Shown in pieces: positions 51,938 through 61,101 of a stretch of 64,000 nucleotides of DNA. How positions within the stretch are numbered: position 1 is the stretch's first letter; every line of letters begins with the position of its first letter. A program made the translations under genes and the position numbers. Source of the stretch: Petrimonas sulfuriphila (lineage in GTDB: Bacteria; Bacteroidota; Bacteroidia; Bacteroidales; Dysgonomonadaceae); NCBI RefSeq assembly GCF_051201015.1, contig NZ_JBPEHI010000007.1; one strand, given 5' to 3'. A model generated the notes under the pieces. It worked only from the letters and a program-made list of their open reading frames with translations, was not told the origin of the DNA and searched no databases.

Positions 51938-51970
51938 ATTAAAAAAATAAGGGCATTTTTGCCCTTATTT
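51938..51970 (-). terminator. Terminator or attenuator between csbD and the DUF326 gene
   Basis: AAATAAGGGCA (51945-51955) and TGCCCTTATTT (51960-51970) form a perfect 11-bp stem with a TTTT loop; on the minus strand it is followed by a run of T. It lies 18 bases after the csbD stop and 22 bases before the DUF326 start. Confidence 0.85.
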
Positions 51971-51987
51971 AGTAATAACGAATCATA

Positions 51988-52185
51988 TCAGAGCTCCTCA
52001 AGTTCTTTGTCGAACCAAGTTCTGATTTCGTCTCGTGACCTGCCGGTCCGGCTTTGAATTCTACCGTATAATTCATCTTCTTTACCTTCAACGTACATTA
52101 GGTCATCATCTGTCAGGTCAGCCCATTCTTTCTTGACACGGCCTTTTAGTTCATTCCATTTTCCTTTAAATCTTGAATTGTCCAT
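51988..52185 (-). CDS. CsbD-family general stress protein
   Basis: A 65-residue acidic-basic hydrophilic protein. 'NSRFKGKWNELKGRVKKEWA' at the start and 'KEDELYGRIQSRTGRSRDEI' further on are the CsbD-like signatures. Members are strongly induced by osmotic, oxidative or stationary-phase stress; the molecular role is unknown. Its leader holds a hairpin at 52199-52226. Confidence 0.9.
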   Translation of the reverse strand: MDNSRFKGKWNELKGRVKKEWADLTDDDLMYVEGKEDELYGRIQSRTGRSRDEIRTWFDKELEEL

Positions 52186-52198
52186 AATTGATATTTTT

Positions 52199-52226
52199 TA
52201 TAGGCCTTCGTTGGTGAAGCCCTATA
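52199..52226 (-). repeat. Hairpin in the csbD leader
   Basis: TATAGGCCTTC (52199-52209) and GAAGCCCTATA (52216-52226) pair over 11 positions with one mismatch and a 6-base loop. It sits 14 bases before the csbD start, where it could affect translation. Confidence 0.4.
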
Positions 52227-52436
52227 AATTAAACAAATCCTGTATTTTGAATGTTCGCGATTTTCGAAATGAATAACAACTTTCCTTGGTGTTTAACGTC
52301 ACCTAACATTTTCAATAAAGTAAAGGGTGTAATTTAATAAATATATGAACGAAATGAACAAATATTTCTTCAGATTCGTTTTATTATTAATAAAACGAAT
52401 ATTGATTATATTCAGAAAATTATAATAAGGTAATAA

Positions 52437-52560
52437 TTTAAAAGTTATACCCCAGCGAATAGGCGTGCTTGAAGCGATATACTTCATTCCAGTCATTCCT
52501 AAAGCAAAGCAGATGATTGACTTTATAAGGGAAAAGAATTCAGCATAGCTATTATTCCTA
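52437..52560 (-). pseudogene. Possible remnant of an outer-membrane barrel gene
   Basis: On the minus strand the last codons before a TAA at 52437-52439 read 'DWNEVYRFKHAYSLGYNF', a typical C-terminus of a Bacteroidota barrel protein. Going upstream, that frame hits a stop after about 33 codons, while a neighbouring frame continues with 'NSYAEFFSLIKSIICF', which suggests a frameshift. The rest would lie under the Ku gene, so the 5' part is gone. I read it as the 3' stump of a gene displaced when the Ku-LigD genes arrived; the evidence is short. The stretch 52227-52636 otherwise shows only AT-rich spacer. Confidence 0.35.
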
Positions 52561-52635
52561 AACTGTATGCTGAATATCCAGGAAGAGATACATTGGATAT
52601 GCGATATAATTAACGGGCATCTATATATTATCAAT

Positions 52636-53409
52636 ATGAAACCAATTTGGAACGGAGCCATCGGATTCGGGCTGGTGAATATTCCGGTTAAAATGTATTC
52701 GGCAACAGAGAGTAGTACGCTCGATCTGGATATGCTCGATAAAAAGGATTTGTCAAACATTAAATTCAAACGCGTAAACGAAAAAACCGGCAAAGAGGTA
52801 GATTGGGTAAATATCGTGAAAGGGTACAAGGTGGATGACAATTACGTGGTCTTAGACGATGAAGATTTCGAAGCGGCTAGTCCTGAAAAAAGCAAGGTGT
52901 TTTCGATCCAACAGTTTGTAAATGAAAACGAAATAGAAAGCGTGTTTTTTGAAACTCCTTATTTCTTGGAACCTCAAAAAAATGGTGAGAATGCTTATGT
53001 ATTATTGCGGGAAGCATTGAAAAAAACTCAAAAAGTGGGGGTCGGAACATTTGTTATGCGCAACAAAGAAATATTGGGGGTTGTGAAACCGTACCATGAT
53101 TTACTCATCATTAATACTATTCGATTTCCCGAAGAGCTTCGAGAATACAATGAACTAAACGTATCCGATAAAAAAGTAAAACCCGGCGAATTAAAAATGG
53201 CCATCACTTTAATCGAACAAAATTCGGAACCGTTCAACAGCCAACAATACAAAGACACCTATAGCGCCGATTTACTGAAAATAATCCAACAAAAAGCAAA
53301 AGGGCAGAAATCAAAGAAGGCGAAAGTGGAAGAAATCCCCGACATCCCCCTCGATTTGATGGCTAAACTAAAGGCAAGCCTGGAAGCAACAAAGAAAAAA
53401 GTATCTTAA
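52636..53409 (+). CDS. ku: Ku protein (bacterial NHEJ)
   Basis: A 257-residue DNA-end-binding protein. The start at 52636 yields the family N-terminus 'MKPIWNGAIGFGLVNIPVKM'; upstream in-frame ATGs lack similarity. 'LSNIKFKRVNEKTGKEVDW' and 'YVVLDDEDFEAASPEKSKV' are Ku core segments, and 'EELREYNELNVSDKKVKPGE' leads to the lysine-rich C-terminal tail that contacts LigD. It forms a homodimeric ring on broken DNA ends. The stop and the ligD start overlap in TAATG, so both are made together. No convincing promoter box was found. Confidence 0.95.
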   Translation: MKPIWNGAIGFGLVNIPVKMYSATESSTLDLDMLDKKDLSNIKFKRVNEKTGKEVDWVNIVKGYKVDDNYVVLDDEDFEAASPEKSKVFSIQQFVNENEIESVFFETPYFLEPQKNGENAYVLLREALKKTQKVGVGTFVMRNKEILGVVKPYHDLLIINTIRFPEELREYNELNVSDKKVKPGELKMAITLIEQNSEPFNSQQYKDTYSADLLKIIQQKAKGQKSKKAKVEEIPDIPLDLMAKLKASLEATKKKVS

Positions 53410-55922
53410 TGTCATTACAAACCTATAAAAATAAACGCGTTTTTACGAAAACTTCAGAACCGGAAAATGGAGATTCTACCTCAAAGAATGGTCTTGCCTT
53501 CGTGGTTCAACGCCATGCGGCACGCCGCCTGCATTACGATTTTCGTTTGGAGATGAACGGAGTACTCAAAAGTTGGGCAGTTCCCAGGGGACCGTCTCTC
53601 AATCCTTCAGATAAGCGCTTGGCTATGATGGTAGAAGATCATCCGTATTCCTATATAACATTTGAAGGGACGATTCCCGACGGAAATTACGGAGCAGGTG
53701 AAGTTGAAATATGGGATAAAGGATTTTACAGACCGCTAAACCGGAAAAAAGGCCAAACCGATAATGAAATATTGCAGGATGAGTTAAAAAGAGGTTACAT
53801 CAAAATAATTTTACACGGAGAAAAACTAAAAGGTGAATTTGCATTGAGGAAAATGAGCAATGACAAAGACGAAAATGCTTGGTTACTTATGAAACACAAC
53901 GATAAGCAGGCAGTTTATGAAAAATACGATGCCGAAAATGAAACTTCTCCTTCTTCAAAAGTAACTAAACTAGCTGAAAAAAAATACAAGAAGACATCCA
54001 AATCCGGGGAAAAGCAGTCCGCTAAATCTACGGTCTCTTCTATCTCAAAGAAAGGAAAAATTTCCGACTTCATAAAACCCATGCTAGCAAGCACGGCAGA
54101 AGAACCATTCGATGGTGGGGAATGGATCTTCGAAATTAAATGGGACGGATACCGGGCCATTGCCGAAGTAGGCAGCGAACTGCAATTTTACTCACGAAAC
54201 GGATTATCGTTTAAAGGGAAATATCCACCCATCGAGTCTGCTTTGAGCAAACAAGAGCACGAAATGATCATTGACGGAGAAATCGTGGCATATGACAAAA
54301 ACGACAAACCCGATTTTCAAACATTGCAGCACTTCGAGGAGAATCCGCAAGTTCCGCTTATCTTTCACGTGTTTGATCTGCTTTTTCTCAATGGTCACAG
54401 CACGAAAGACCTTACCCTGCTACAACGCAAAGAATTGCTCAAAGAAGCACTGACCGAGACGCCACATCTGAAGTTCAACGATCACATGGAAAATGACGGA
54501 AAAGCATTTTTCGAGACAATACAAAAAAACGATTTAGAAGGAATGATGGCCAAGAAAAAGAAGAGTGTTTACCACGAAGGGATTCGTAGCACGGAATGGC
54601 TGAAAATAAAAAACCATAAAACCGACGAAGCAGTCATTGCCGGTTATACCGAGCCCCGCGGTTCGCGCAAATACTTCGGTTCGCTCATCCTGGGAAAATA
54701 CAAAAACGGGAAACTACAACACGCAGGACATGCCGGAACCGGATTCAACGAGAAGTCGCTGAAAGAAATTCACGCACTGCTGCAGCCGCTGGTAACGGAA
54801 GATATGCCTTTCGATGCAAAACCCATCGTCAATGCACCGCCCACGTGGGTGAAGCCAGAGCTGGTGACAGCCATAAAATATTCGCAACTTACCGAAGAAG
54901 GAATATTCCGTCATCCCGTGTTCCTGGGTATTCGTGAGGATGTTTCCGCTCACGACCTTTATCAGGACAGCCTATCGAAGGAGAGGCAACTCGATAGGAA
55001 GTCGGTAAACATTGATAATCATTCCGATCCGGAAACCAGCGTCAAGTATACCAATCTCGATAAACTTTACTGGAAAAAAGAAAAAATTACGAAAGGCGAT
55101 TTGATCGATTACTACCTTTCTGTGAGCCATTACATTTTGCCGCATCTCAAAGACAGAGCGCAATCGTTACACCGGTTCCCAGAAGGTATAGATGGACTTA
55201 GCTTTTACCACAAAGATGCAGGTAAGAATGCTCCTTCATGGGTTCAGACCGTGCGTATATTTTCGGAATCGAACAGGAAGGAAATAGAATACGTAGTCTG
55301 TAACGATAGGGAAACACTGGGGTATCTTATTAATTTGGGTTGCATAGAACTGAATCCCTGGAATAATCGTACACAACATCCAGATGAACCCGATTTTATG
55401 ATTATCGATCTTGATCCCTCTGAAAAAAACACTTTCAAACAAGTGATAGAAGTAGCAAGAACCGTCAAGGAAGTATTGGATTGGGCTAATGTTCCCTCCT
55501 ACTGTAAGACATCGGGAAGTACGGGCATTCATATTTATATACCCATGGACGCGCAATATGAATATGAACAGGTACGCGATTTCGGAAATATCATTACCCA
55601 ACTGGTCCACCAACGATTGCCGAAAACTACAACCCTGGAGAGAAGCCTTCGCAAGCGCGGCCCTAAAATTTACCTCGATTACCTGCAGAACCGAACCGGA
55701 CAAACCGTGGCAAGTGTTTATAGTGTTCGTCCCAAGCCAGGAGCGCCTGTTTCAATGCCTCTTGAGTGGGATGAATTAACGAATGACTTATCCATGAATG
55801 ATTTCTCTATCCGTAACGCTCTGACACGTATAGTAAAAAAAGGTGATATCTTCTTGCCCGTTTTGGGAGAAGGTGTGGATTTAAGAAAAGCATTGGATAT
55901 GATCGATAACGAATCTATGTAA
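53409..55922 (+). CDS. ligD: Multifunctional DNA ligase LigD (PE-LIG-POL)
   Basis: An 837-residue repair enzyme. The domain order is 3'-phosphoesterase (residues about 20-170, 'RRLHYDFRLEMNGVLKSWAV'), a Lys/Ser linker, ATP-dependent ligase (about 215-520, nucleophile Lys244 in 'FEIKWDGYRAIAEV') and primase-polymerase (about 545-830, metal-binding Asp667 and Asp669 in 'FMIIDLDPSEKN'). This order matches Pseudomonas LigD and differs from the POL-PE-LIG order of mycobacteria. With Ku it repairs double-strand breaks by trimming, filling and joining ends, useful in non-dividing or desiccated cells. The gene is AT-rich compared with 20-50 kb. Confidence 0.96.
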   Translation: MSLQTYKNKRVFTKTSEPENGDSTSKNGLAFVVQRHAARRLHYDFRLEMNGVLKSWAVPRGPSLNPSDKRLAMMVEDHPYSYITFEGTIPDGNYGAGEVEIWDKGFYRPLNRKKGQTDNEILQDELKRGYIKIILHGEKLKGEFALRKMSNDKDENAWLLMKHNDKQAVYEKYDAENETSPSSKVTKLAEKKYKKTSKSGEKQSAKSTVSSISKKGKISDFIKPMLASTAEEPFDGGEWIFEIKWDGYRAIAEVGSELQFYSRNGLSFKGKYPPIESALSKQEHEMIIDGEIVAYDKNDKPDFQTLQHFEENPQVPLIFHVFDLLFLNGHSTKDLTLLQRKELLKEALTETPHLKFNDHMENDGKAFFETIQKNDLEGMMAKKKKSVYHEGIRSTEWLKIKNHKTDEAVIAGYTEPRGSRKYFGSLILGKYKNGKLQHAGHAGTGFNEKSLKEIHALLQPLVTEDMPFDAKPIVNAPPTWVKPELVTAIKYSQLTEEGIFRHPVFLGIREDVSAHDLYQDSLSKERQLDRKSVNIDNHSDPETSVKYTNLDKLYWKKEKITKGDLIDYYLSVSHYILPHLKDRAQSLHRFPEGIDGLSFYHKDAGKNAPSWVQTVRIFSESNRKEIEYVVCNDRETLGYLINLGCIELNPWNNRTQHPDEPDFMIIDLDPSEKNTFKQVIEVARTVKEVLDWANVPSYCKTSGSTGIHIYIPMDAQYEYEQVRDFGNIITQLVHQRLPKTTTLERSLRKRGPKIYLDYLQNRTGQTVASVYSVRPKPGAPVSMPLEWDELTNDLSMNDFSIRNALTRIVKKGDIFLPVLGEGVDLRKALDMIDNESM

Positions 55923-55947
55923 TTTCGAAGAACCATATATTTGAAAT

Positions 55948-56442
55948 ATGGAAATGAATATTTTTAAACAAAAGATCAATGAAATCAGCAAACTCTTGCA
56001 AAAGAGAAATCAGACTATTGCCATAGCCGAAAGCTGTACATCGGGACTCCTTCAAAACGCTTTTTCACAAGCAGAGAATGCGACTTTTGTTTTCCAGGGT
56101 GGAATGACGCTTTACAATTTAGGCCAAAAAACAAAACATTTAAATGTGAATCCTGTCATGGCCGAAGCCTGCAATTCGGTGGGCAAGAATGTATCTGAGA
56201 AAATGGCGCTCGAAATTGTATTGTCATTCACTGCAGAAATCGGCATAGGCATTACCGGATATGCCCAGCCATTTCCTAAGATGAAAACAGATGATACTTA
56301 CGCTTTTATCGCTATTTCAGAAAAATCCAAAATAAAAGTATCCAAAAGAATCACAGGGGAACCTACCAAAACCCTCTTTGAAAATCAACGTATTTTCTTG
56401 GAAAAATCATTAAATGAATTGTTGAAAATGCTAAAAAAATAA
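55948..56442 (+). CDS. CinA-family nicotinamide-nucleotide amidase-like protein
   Basis: A 164-residue protein equal to the C-terminal domain of CinA. 'TIAIAESCTSGLLQNAFSQ' is the family's catalytic region, usually ESCTGG, here with Ser in place of the first Gly; 'EIGIGITGYAQPF' matches the second motif, usually GITGxAGP, also altered. Normal members deamidate NMN in NAD recycling, which would support NAD-linked repair. Given the two altered motifs, activity is uncertain. It starts 25 bases after ligD and ends 17 bases before the topoisomerase gene. Confidence 0.82.
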   Translation: MEMNIFKQKINEISKLLQKRNQTIAIAESCTSGLLQNAFSQAENATFVFQGGMTLYNLGQKTKHLNVNPVMAEACNSVGKNVSEKMALEIVLSFTAEIGIGITGYAQPFPKMKTDDTYAFIAISEKSKIKVSKRITGEPTKTLFENQRIFLEKSLNELLKMLKK

Positions 56443-56459
56443 TCTATTGGACAATTAAA

Positions 56460-57581
56460 ATGAAAGAGGAATCCGGAAGTGAAGAGTTGTTACACAAGCT
56501 GTCGCCAAAAAAAATGGCAAATATCTTACACGATCCCCTAAAAACCGCTAAAGCTGTAAATCTGGTATACATAACAGATGTCGATACACCGGGAATAAGC
56601 AGACAAAAAAGCGGGAAAAACTTTAATTATTTTCTGGAAGGAAAGGAAATAAAAAATAAAGATGTTTTAGAAAGAATAAACAAACTGGTGATTCCCCCTG
56701 CTTGGGAAAATGTTTGGATTTGTGCGCTTGAAAACGGACACTTGCAGGCAACGGGCATTGATATAAAAAAACGAAAACAATACAGGTATCATCCTGCATG
56801 GATCGCATTACGCAATCACAGCAAATATTACCGGATGATTCAGTTTGCCCATGCTTTGCCCCAAATAAGGCTTCATATTGAAAAAGATCTTGCGCGCAAA
56901 GGCCTGCCGCAAGAAAAAGTACTTGCAGCAGTGGTGAGCTTGATGGAACGTACTCACATAAGAGTGGGAAATAATATTTACGAAAAACTATATGGCTCTT
57001 TTGGACTCACCACGTTTCAAGACAAACATGTTGATATAAAAGGAAATACAATTAAACTTTCCTTTAAAGGGAAAAAGGGAGTATATCACGATATCCAATT
57101 AAAAAATCCAAAATTATCGCGGATCGTACAACGATGCAAGGAGATCCCTGGTAAAGAGTTATTTCAGTATGACGACGGATATGGACAACGGCACCCTATT
57201 GATTCGGGAATGGTAAATGATTATATAAGGGAAATAGCCGGTGAAAACTACACTTCAAAAGATTTCAGAACTTGGGCAGGAACGGTGAGTGCATTTTTGG
57301 CTTTAAAAGAATTAGGGTGTGCCGAAACACCTGCAGACCAAAAGAAAAAAATGGCTGAAGCTATTGATAAAGTAGCAGCAAAATTAGGAAATACCCGAAA
57401 CGTATGCAAAAAATATTACGTTCATCCTCTCATTTTAAGTCTATACGAAAATGGGACTCTTCAAAAATATTTTGATCAATTGGATGAAATAGAGAGAAAT
57501 GATAACCAAACAGACTTGACAAGTGAAGAGAAAATTATACTTGACATTTTAGAAAAGGGAATGTCGTTCCAATATTGTTAA
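56460..57581 (+). CDS. Type IB DNA topoisomerase
   Basis: A 373-residue poxvirus-like topoisomerase IB. The N-terminal domain has 'RINKLVIPPAWENVWIC' and 'KRKQYRYHPAWIALRN'; the catalytic domain contains 'RTHIRVGNNIYEKLYGSFGL' (first catalytic Arg region), 'HPIDSGMVNDYIREI', 'SKDFRTWAGTVSAFLAL' (second Arg) and the nucleophile Tyr320 in 'NVCKKYYVHPLI'. It relaxes supercoils by cutting one strand without ATP. Together with Ku, LigD and the CinA-like protein it forms one DNA-maintenance operon. Confidence 0.94.
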   Translation: MKEESGSEELLHKLSPKKMANILHDPLKTAKAVNLVYITDVDTPGISRQKSGKNFNYFLEGKEIKNKDVLERINKLVIPPAWENVWICALENGHLQATGIDIKKRKQYRYHPAWIALRNHSKYYRMIQFAHALPQIRLHIEKDLARKGLPQEKVLAAVVSLMERTHIRVGNNIYEKLYGSFGLTTFQDKHVDIKGNTIKLSFKGKKGVYHDIQLKNPKLSRIVQRCKEIPGKELFQYDDGYGQRHPIDSGMVNDYIREIAGENYTSKDFRTWAGTVSAFLALKELGCAETPADQKKKMAEAIDKVAAKLGNTRNVCKKYYVHPLILSLYENGTLQKYFDQLDEIERNDNQTDLTSEEKIILDILEKGMSFQYC

Positions 57582-57765
57582 TTCTCGAAAATAACCACTT
57601 TTTTTAGTACACACCTAAAGAGGTATTTCTTATTTAAAAGCACCACTAATCTTCGATTTTCATAATCTTTTTAGACTAAAAAATTCACGCTTTAACGACT
57701 TTCCCGCCATTGAAATGATGGTATTGCTCAGTCATATAACTCGAATATATCGAATTATGACGAGA

Positions 57766-58302
57766 CTACTCAGATTTTTCTTTGTTTTTTCTGGATCCGT
57801 TATTCTCCTTTTTCTCATATTGAATAAAGGAGATTATACCCTCACCTTCAACAAATGCTTTTTTCACATCGCTGATGTTCTCAATTCCGTTTTCCCGCAA
57901 TGAACTCATTAATTCATCCTTTGTCAGCAATTCTTTACGCATGTTTCTCAGGTTCAGATTCCCGTCTTTAATGATCAAAAGAGGCTGATGTTCGAAAATT
58001 TTTTGAAAGAATGTAAAGTGATATGTCAACTGATTGACCCCATGGTTGCATAGCAGGAAAACAAGCAACATGATAATGCCGTCCCCGATGGTAGTAAAAT
58101 CTCCAAGAGCATGAGAGGCAGCTTCTGTAAGCAGCAATACGAAAACCAAGTCCATAGCCGTGAGCTCACCGGTGGTCCGGCGGGTGAGGATGCGAAGCAT
58201 GAAGAGAATGAAAAAATACAACACCATACCTCGAACGATCAGTTCCAGCACAGGGTATTCAGGGATAAAGACATCCTGCCAGTTGTCGGGTGAAAATTTC
58301 AT
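57766..58302 (-). CDS. DUF421 (YetF-type) membrane protein
   Basis: A 178-residue protein with three N-terminal helices ('LIVRGMVLYFFILFMLRIL', 'TAMDLVFVLLLTEAASHAL', 'DGIIMLLVFLLCNHGVNQL') and a C-terminal cytoplasmic domain with 'EHQPLLIIKDGNLNLRNMRK' and 'KDELMSSLRENGIENISDVK', the DUF421/YetF signature. Members occur in sporulating and stress-tolerant bacteria; function unknown. Convergent with the topoisomerase gene across a 184-base gap that contains no clear terminator. Confidence 0.87.
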   Translation of the reverse strand: MKFSPDNWQDVFIPEYPVLELIVRGMVLYFFILFMLRILTRRTTGELTAMDLVFVLLLTEAASHALGDFTTIGDGIIMLLVFLLCNHGVNQLTYHFTFFQKIFEHQPLLIIKDGNLNLRNMRKELLTKDELMSSLRENGIENISDVKKAFVEGEGIISFIQYEKKENNGSRKNKEKSE

Positions 58303-58354
58303 TTCTGATTGAATAATTTTTTTTAAAAATATGTTTTAAAAGGCATTGTAATAC

Positions 58355-59882
58355 TCAGCTTATATCATTTTCAGCTAATATATTCTTAAGTTTCTTTACG
58401 GCCGGACCGGTAAGCACTTCACCATTGATTCCGAATCGCGAACCAAGGACAATCCCACGATTTTTCTTCGCTGTTCCATTTGACAGTACAGTGCAGGTGT
58501 GTGCAGTCGCTTTGCAAAATATATTCCTTGCCTGCGTCGTCCTTATATACGGCCAATGAGTATCCTTCGTAGTTGACCACTTTGCCTTGTCCGTTTTCAA
58601 GGGCGGCCAGTGTCCTGATTTTGTCCACCGAAAACCGGTCAAACAGAAGATGTTTTACTACATCGGCACCCTCTTTCACGAAATTGGTAAACGATGCAAG
58701 CGGTTTTACTCGGGCGGGGTCGAAGAGTTTTTTGTATATACTGTCGCCTGTGGCAACGAGATCGGACAATGTTTTGGCGGCGAGCGTTCCGAAAATCATT
58801 CCGTTACCGGTGTAGCCCGTGGCACAGTACACATTGTCGGGACTACCGGGAAGATGCCCGATGTAGGGCAGTCCGTCCGCCGACTGGTAAAATTGCGATG
58901 ACCATTTGTACGCTACCCGTTCGATGTCGAAATACCGGCCTACGTAATTTACCAATCTTTCAAAGCATTCGTTCGTATTTTCAATGTCGCCTGTTTTATG
59001 GTCTTCCCCTCCGGCAATCAGGTACTCTTCGCCATTGATGACGTGCGTGCGGTAGTAATGATATGCCTCATACAAGTCGTAACCGAGCGCCTGCGGATAA
59101 TTGTTATCCTTCAGTTTCAAGGCAACAACATAGCTACGATAGGGAGCGTTCCTGAAGTGCATGATGTTTTTGCCGGGCGGCAGATGAGTGGCATATATAA
59201 CGTGGTCACACACGATATTGCCTTGTTCGGTGGATACCACAAGGTGATCCCCTTCTTTTTCCACCCCGGCGACTCGGCAGCCTTCTACAAACCTTCCGCC
59301 GCCCTTTCCATATTCATCCATCAAGCCTTTTATATACTTTATGGGGTGAAATTGTGCCTGACCCGGTATTTCGACCACTTTTGTGCAAGGTATCATATCG
59401 AAAGGATTCTTATCGGCTTCGTTTATTTCGATCCCCGCCTTACGACTTCCTTCCACCAGGTCGTCGAGGATTTTTTCCTGCTTCCCGTCTACTGAAAACA
59501 AGTAAGCCGTACGGGTCGAATAATCGCAATCTATATTGAATTCAACTATATTGCCGTGTATGATTTCCAGCGCTTCGCCGGCAGCCTGAGCCAGTAATTT
59601 GGCTGCATCTAAACCGAAATCAGTGATAACGACATCATAGGAAGCATCAAAAAAATTATTCAGATGCGCGGTTGTGCCACTTGTAGTGCCGTAGCCCATG
59701 TGGGCGGCTTCAATTATCATACAGTCAAATCCTTTTTTCTGAAGATTCAACGCGCATGTGACTCCTGTTATCCCGGCACCGACGATCACAACGTCAATGT
59801 CGGTGTTATCAACATCATTTTCGTGGCCATGCACCGTAATTTCGGATTGCCACAGACTTTCCAATGTGCCGTCTCGTTTCAT
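58355..59882 (-). pseudogene. FAD-dependent oxidoreductase with a frame-broken Rieske domain
   Basis: Residues 1-410 form a DAO-type FAD oxidoreductase: 'VDVVIVGAGITGVTCALNL' (FAD motif), 'GYGTTSGTTAHLNNFFD', 'GLPYIGHLPGSPDNVYCATG' and 'GNGMIFGTLAAKTLSDL'. A Rieske [2Fe-2S] domain follows with the first ligand pair C460/H462 ('CTHLHC'). The second should read SWDCPCHGSRFG, but after C478-P479 the frame shifts and stops 8 codons later. The other frame then continues intact as 'GSRFGINGEVLTGPAVKK' and ends at 58355. Comparison with the family predicts that 5 bases are missing at about 58444/58445, which removes the His ligand. The long FAD part may still be translated (58419-59882). It lies 40 bases downstream of the glycosidase gene. 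Confidence 0.85.
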
Positions 59883-59922
59883 ACAATGGTTTGTTTAATG
59901 GAAAAATGTTTCTTTGAAATTG

Positions 59923-61098
59923 TCAACCGGATAATGGATAACCCTGAGCTGTCATAGCATGGGTAAGGCCGGCCCTTTCTGCAAATAACCGGTGTTGCTG
60001 GATAACCGCGTTGAGGTACCCTGGCTCGGGAATTCTGTTCTTATTCCTGTCCAGGTCATACAAGCCGCAGTTGCTGTATCGATTCAAGTCATCCCAGTCG
60101 GGCCTGTCGAGCACGGGATATATGCAAATCCCCCATATCGGGACCCGCTTCTCCAATGCCGTCAGGCATTCGCTTGTTATTTCCTCCATCCACGGAACGC
60201 GCCCTACGCCGAAATGCCCCGTTTCGGCTAAAAAGAGGGGACGTTCGTACCGGTCATAAACCTCTTGCAGGAGCTGGTGCAGGGGCACCCGTTTGTTTTC
60301 CGTTTCGGGCCAGGGAAGCGTGTCGGAATAAATGATCCACTGACAATTCCAGTAATAATTAAGCCCCACGATATCGAGAAAGGATTCATCGCCTCCCAGT
60401 TCCGGGCATATCTTGCCCGATATCATGTCCATTGCCTGGTACGCGTATTCATTCACCTCATGCAGATGGCCCGGTGTGGCCGAACCGTCCCCGTGAATTT
60501 TGATCAAAGGCTCGGCCCAGATTATCCTGCAGGCCGGGATGGTTCTTTTCAGGGCTTTAACGCCGATGATTGCAGCCTTGCATAGATGATACTTCACGTC
60601 CCATCCGCTGTTTGCGGCGTAAGGAGTCGTGCCTCTGTCTTCGCCCGAGAACCACGATAAAAAGCTTATTTCATTGATGGGAATCACCATCAGATTTTGT
60701 TTCGCGTGAGCCTTGTAAAACCGGGCGAAGGCTAGACAGAGTTTTTCGAACCGTTCGCAGAACATTGGGTGTGTGGGGAAAAGATCGTCGGGATAGCCAA
60801 AATGGATCAAGTCCCAAATTTGTTGGATGCCGTATTTTTCCGCTGCCGAAATGCGGCTCGAAATATTCGAGAAATCATATTCTTCCTTGGTTTTCTCCAC
60901 CTCACTCCAGCAAATTCCTTCACGTACGACGTGAATACCAGTCTCGCTCAATAGTTGGTAATCTTGTTCTACACGGAAATTGTGTTGTGTTTCTTTCAAA
61001 AGATTAATCCTCTCTCCCCTACGGTTCAAGTGATCAGCACATTCAAACCCTCCCATAAAAAAAGTTTTAAAAGGATTATTCGTAAGTTGATCCATCAT
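59923..61098 (-). CDS. GH1-like family glycoside hydrolase
   Basis: A 391-residue TIM-barrel protein. 'GFECADHLNRRGERINLL' at the start and 'LLSETGIHVVREGICWSEVE' after it resemble family 1 beta-glycosidases. The likely acid/base is Glu143 in 'VIPINEISFLSWFSG' and the likely nucleophile Glu292 in 'PLFLAETGHFGVG'; both are kept. There is no signal peptide, so it acts in the cytoplasm. Genes of this type are found beside UDP-galactopyranose mutase and GT4 genes in stress islands, as here (3 bases after glf). It may act on a sugar nucleotide or glycolipid intermediate. The sugar is unknown. Confidence 0.75.
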   Translation of the reverse strand: MMDQLTNNPFKTFFMGGFECADHLNRRGERINLLKETQHNFRVEQDYQLLSETGIHVVREGICWSEVEKTKEEYDFSNISSRISAAEKYGIQQIWDLIHFGYPDDLFPTHPMFCERFEKLCLAFARFYKAHAKQNLMVIPINEISFLSWFSGEDRGTTPYAANSGWDVKYHLCKAAIIGVKALKRTIPACRIIWAEPLIKIHGDGSATPGHLHEVNEYAYQAMDMISGKICPELGGDESFLDIVGLNYYWNCQWIIYSDTLPWPETENKRVPLHQLLQEVYDRYERPLFLAETGHFGVGRVPWMEEITSECLTALEKRVPIWGICIYPVLDRPDWDDLNRYSNCGLYDLDRNKNRIPEPGYLNAVIQQHRLFAERAGLTHAMTAQGYPLSG

Positions 61099-61101
61099 TA
61101 T

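Noticed and set aside
52299..52841. 180-codon leftward open frame
   Set aside because: Its upstream half is antisense to Ku; only the 52437-52560 part shows a hint of a barrel remnant, reported separately.
55236..55703. 155-codon leftward open frame
   Set aside because: Antisense to the LigD polymerase domain; no start context and no family features.
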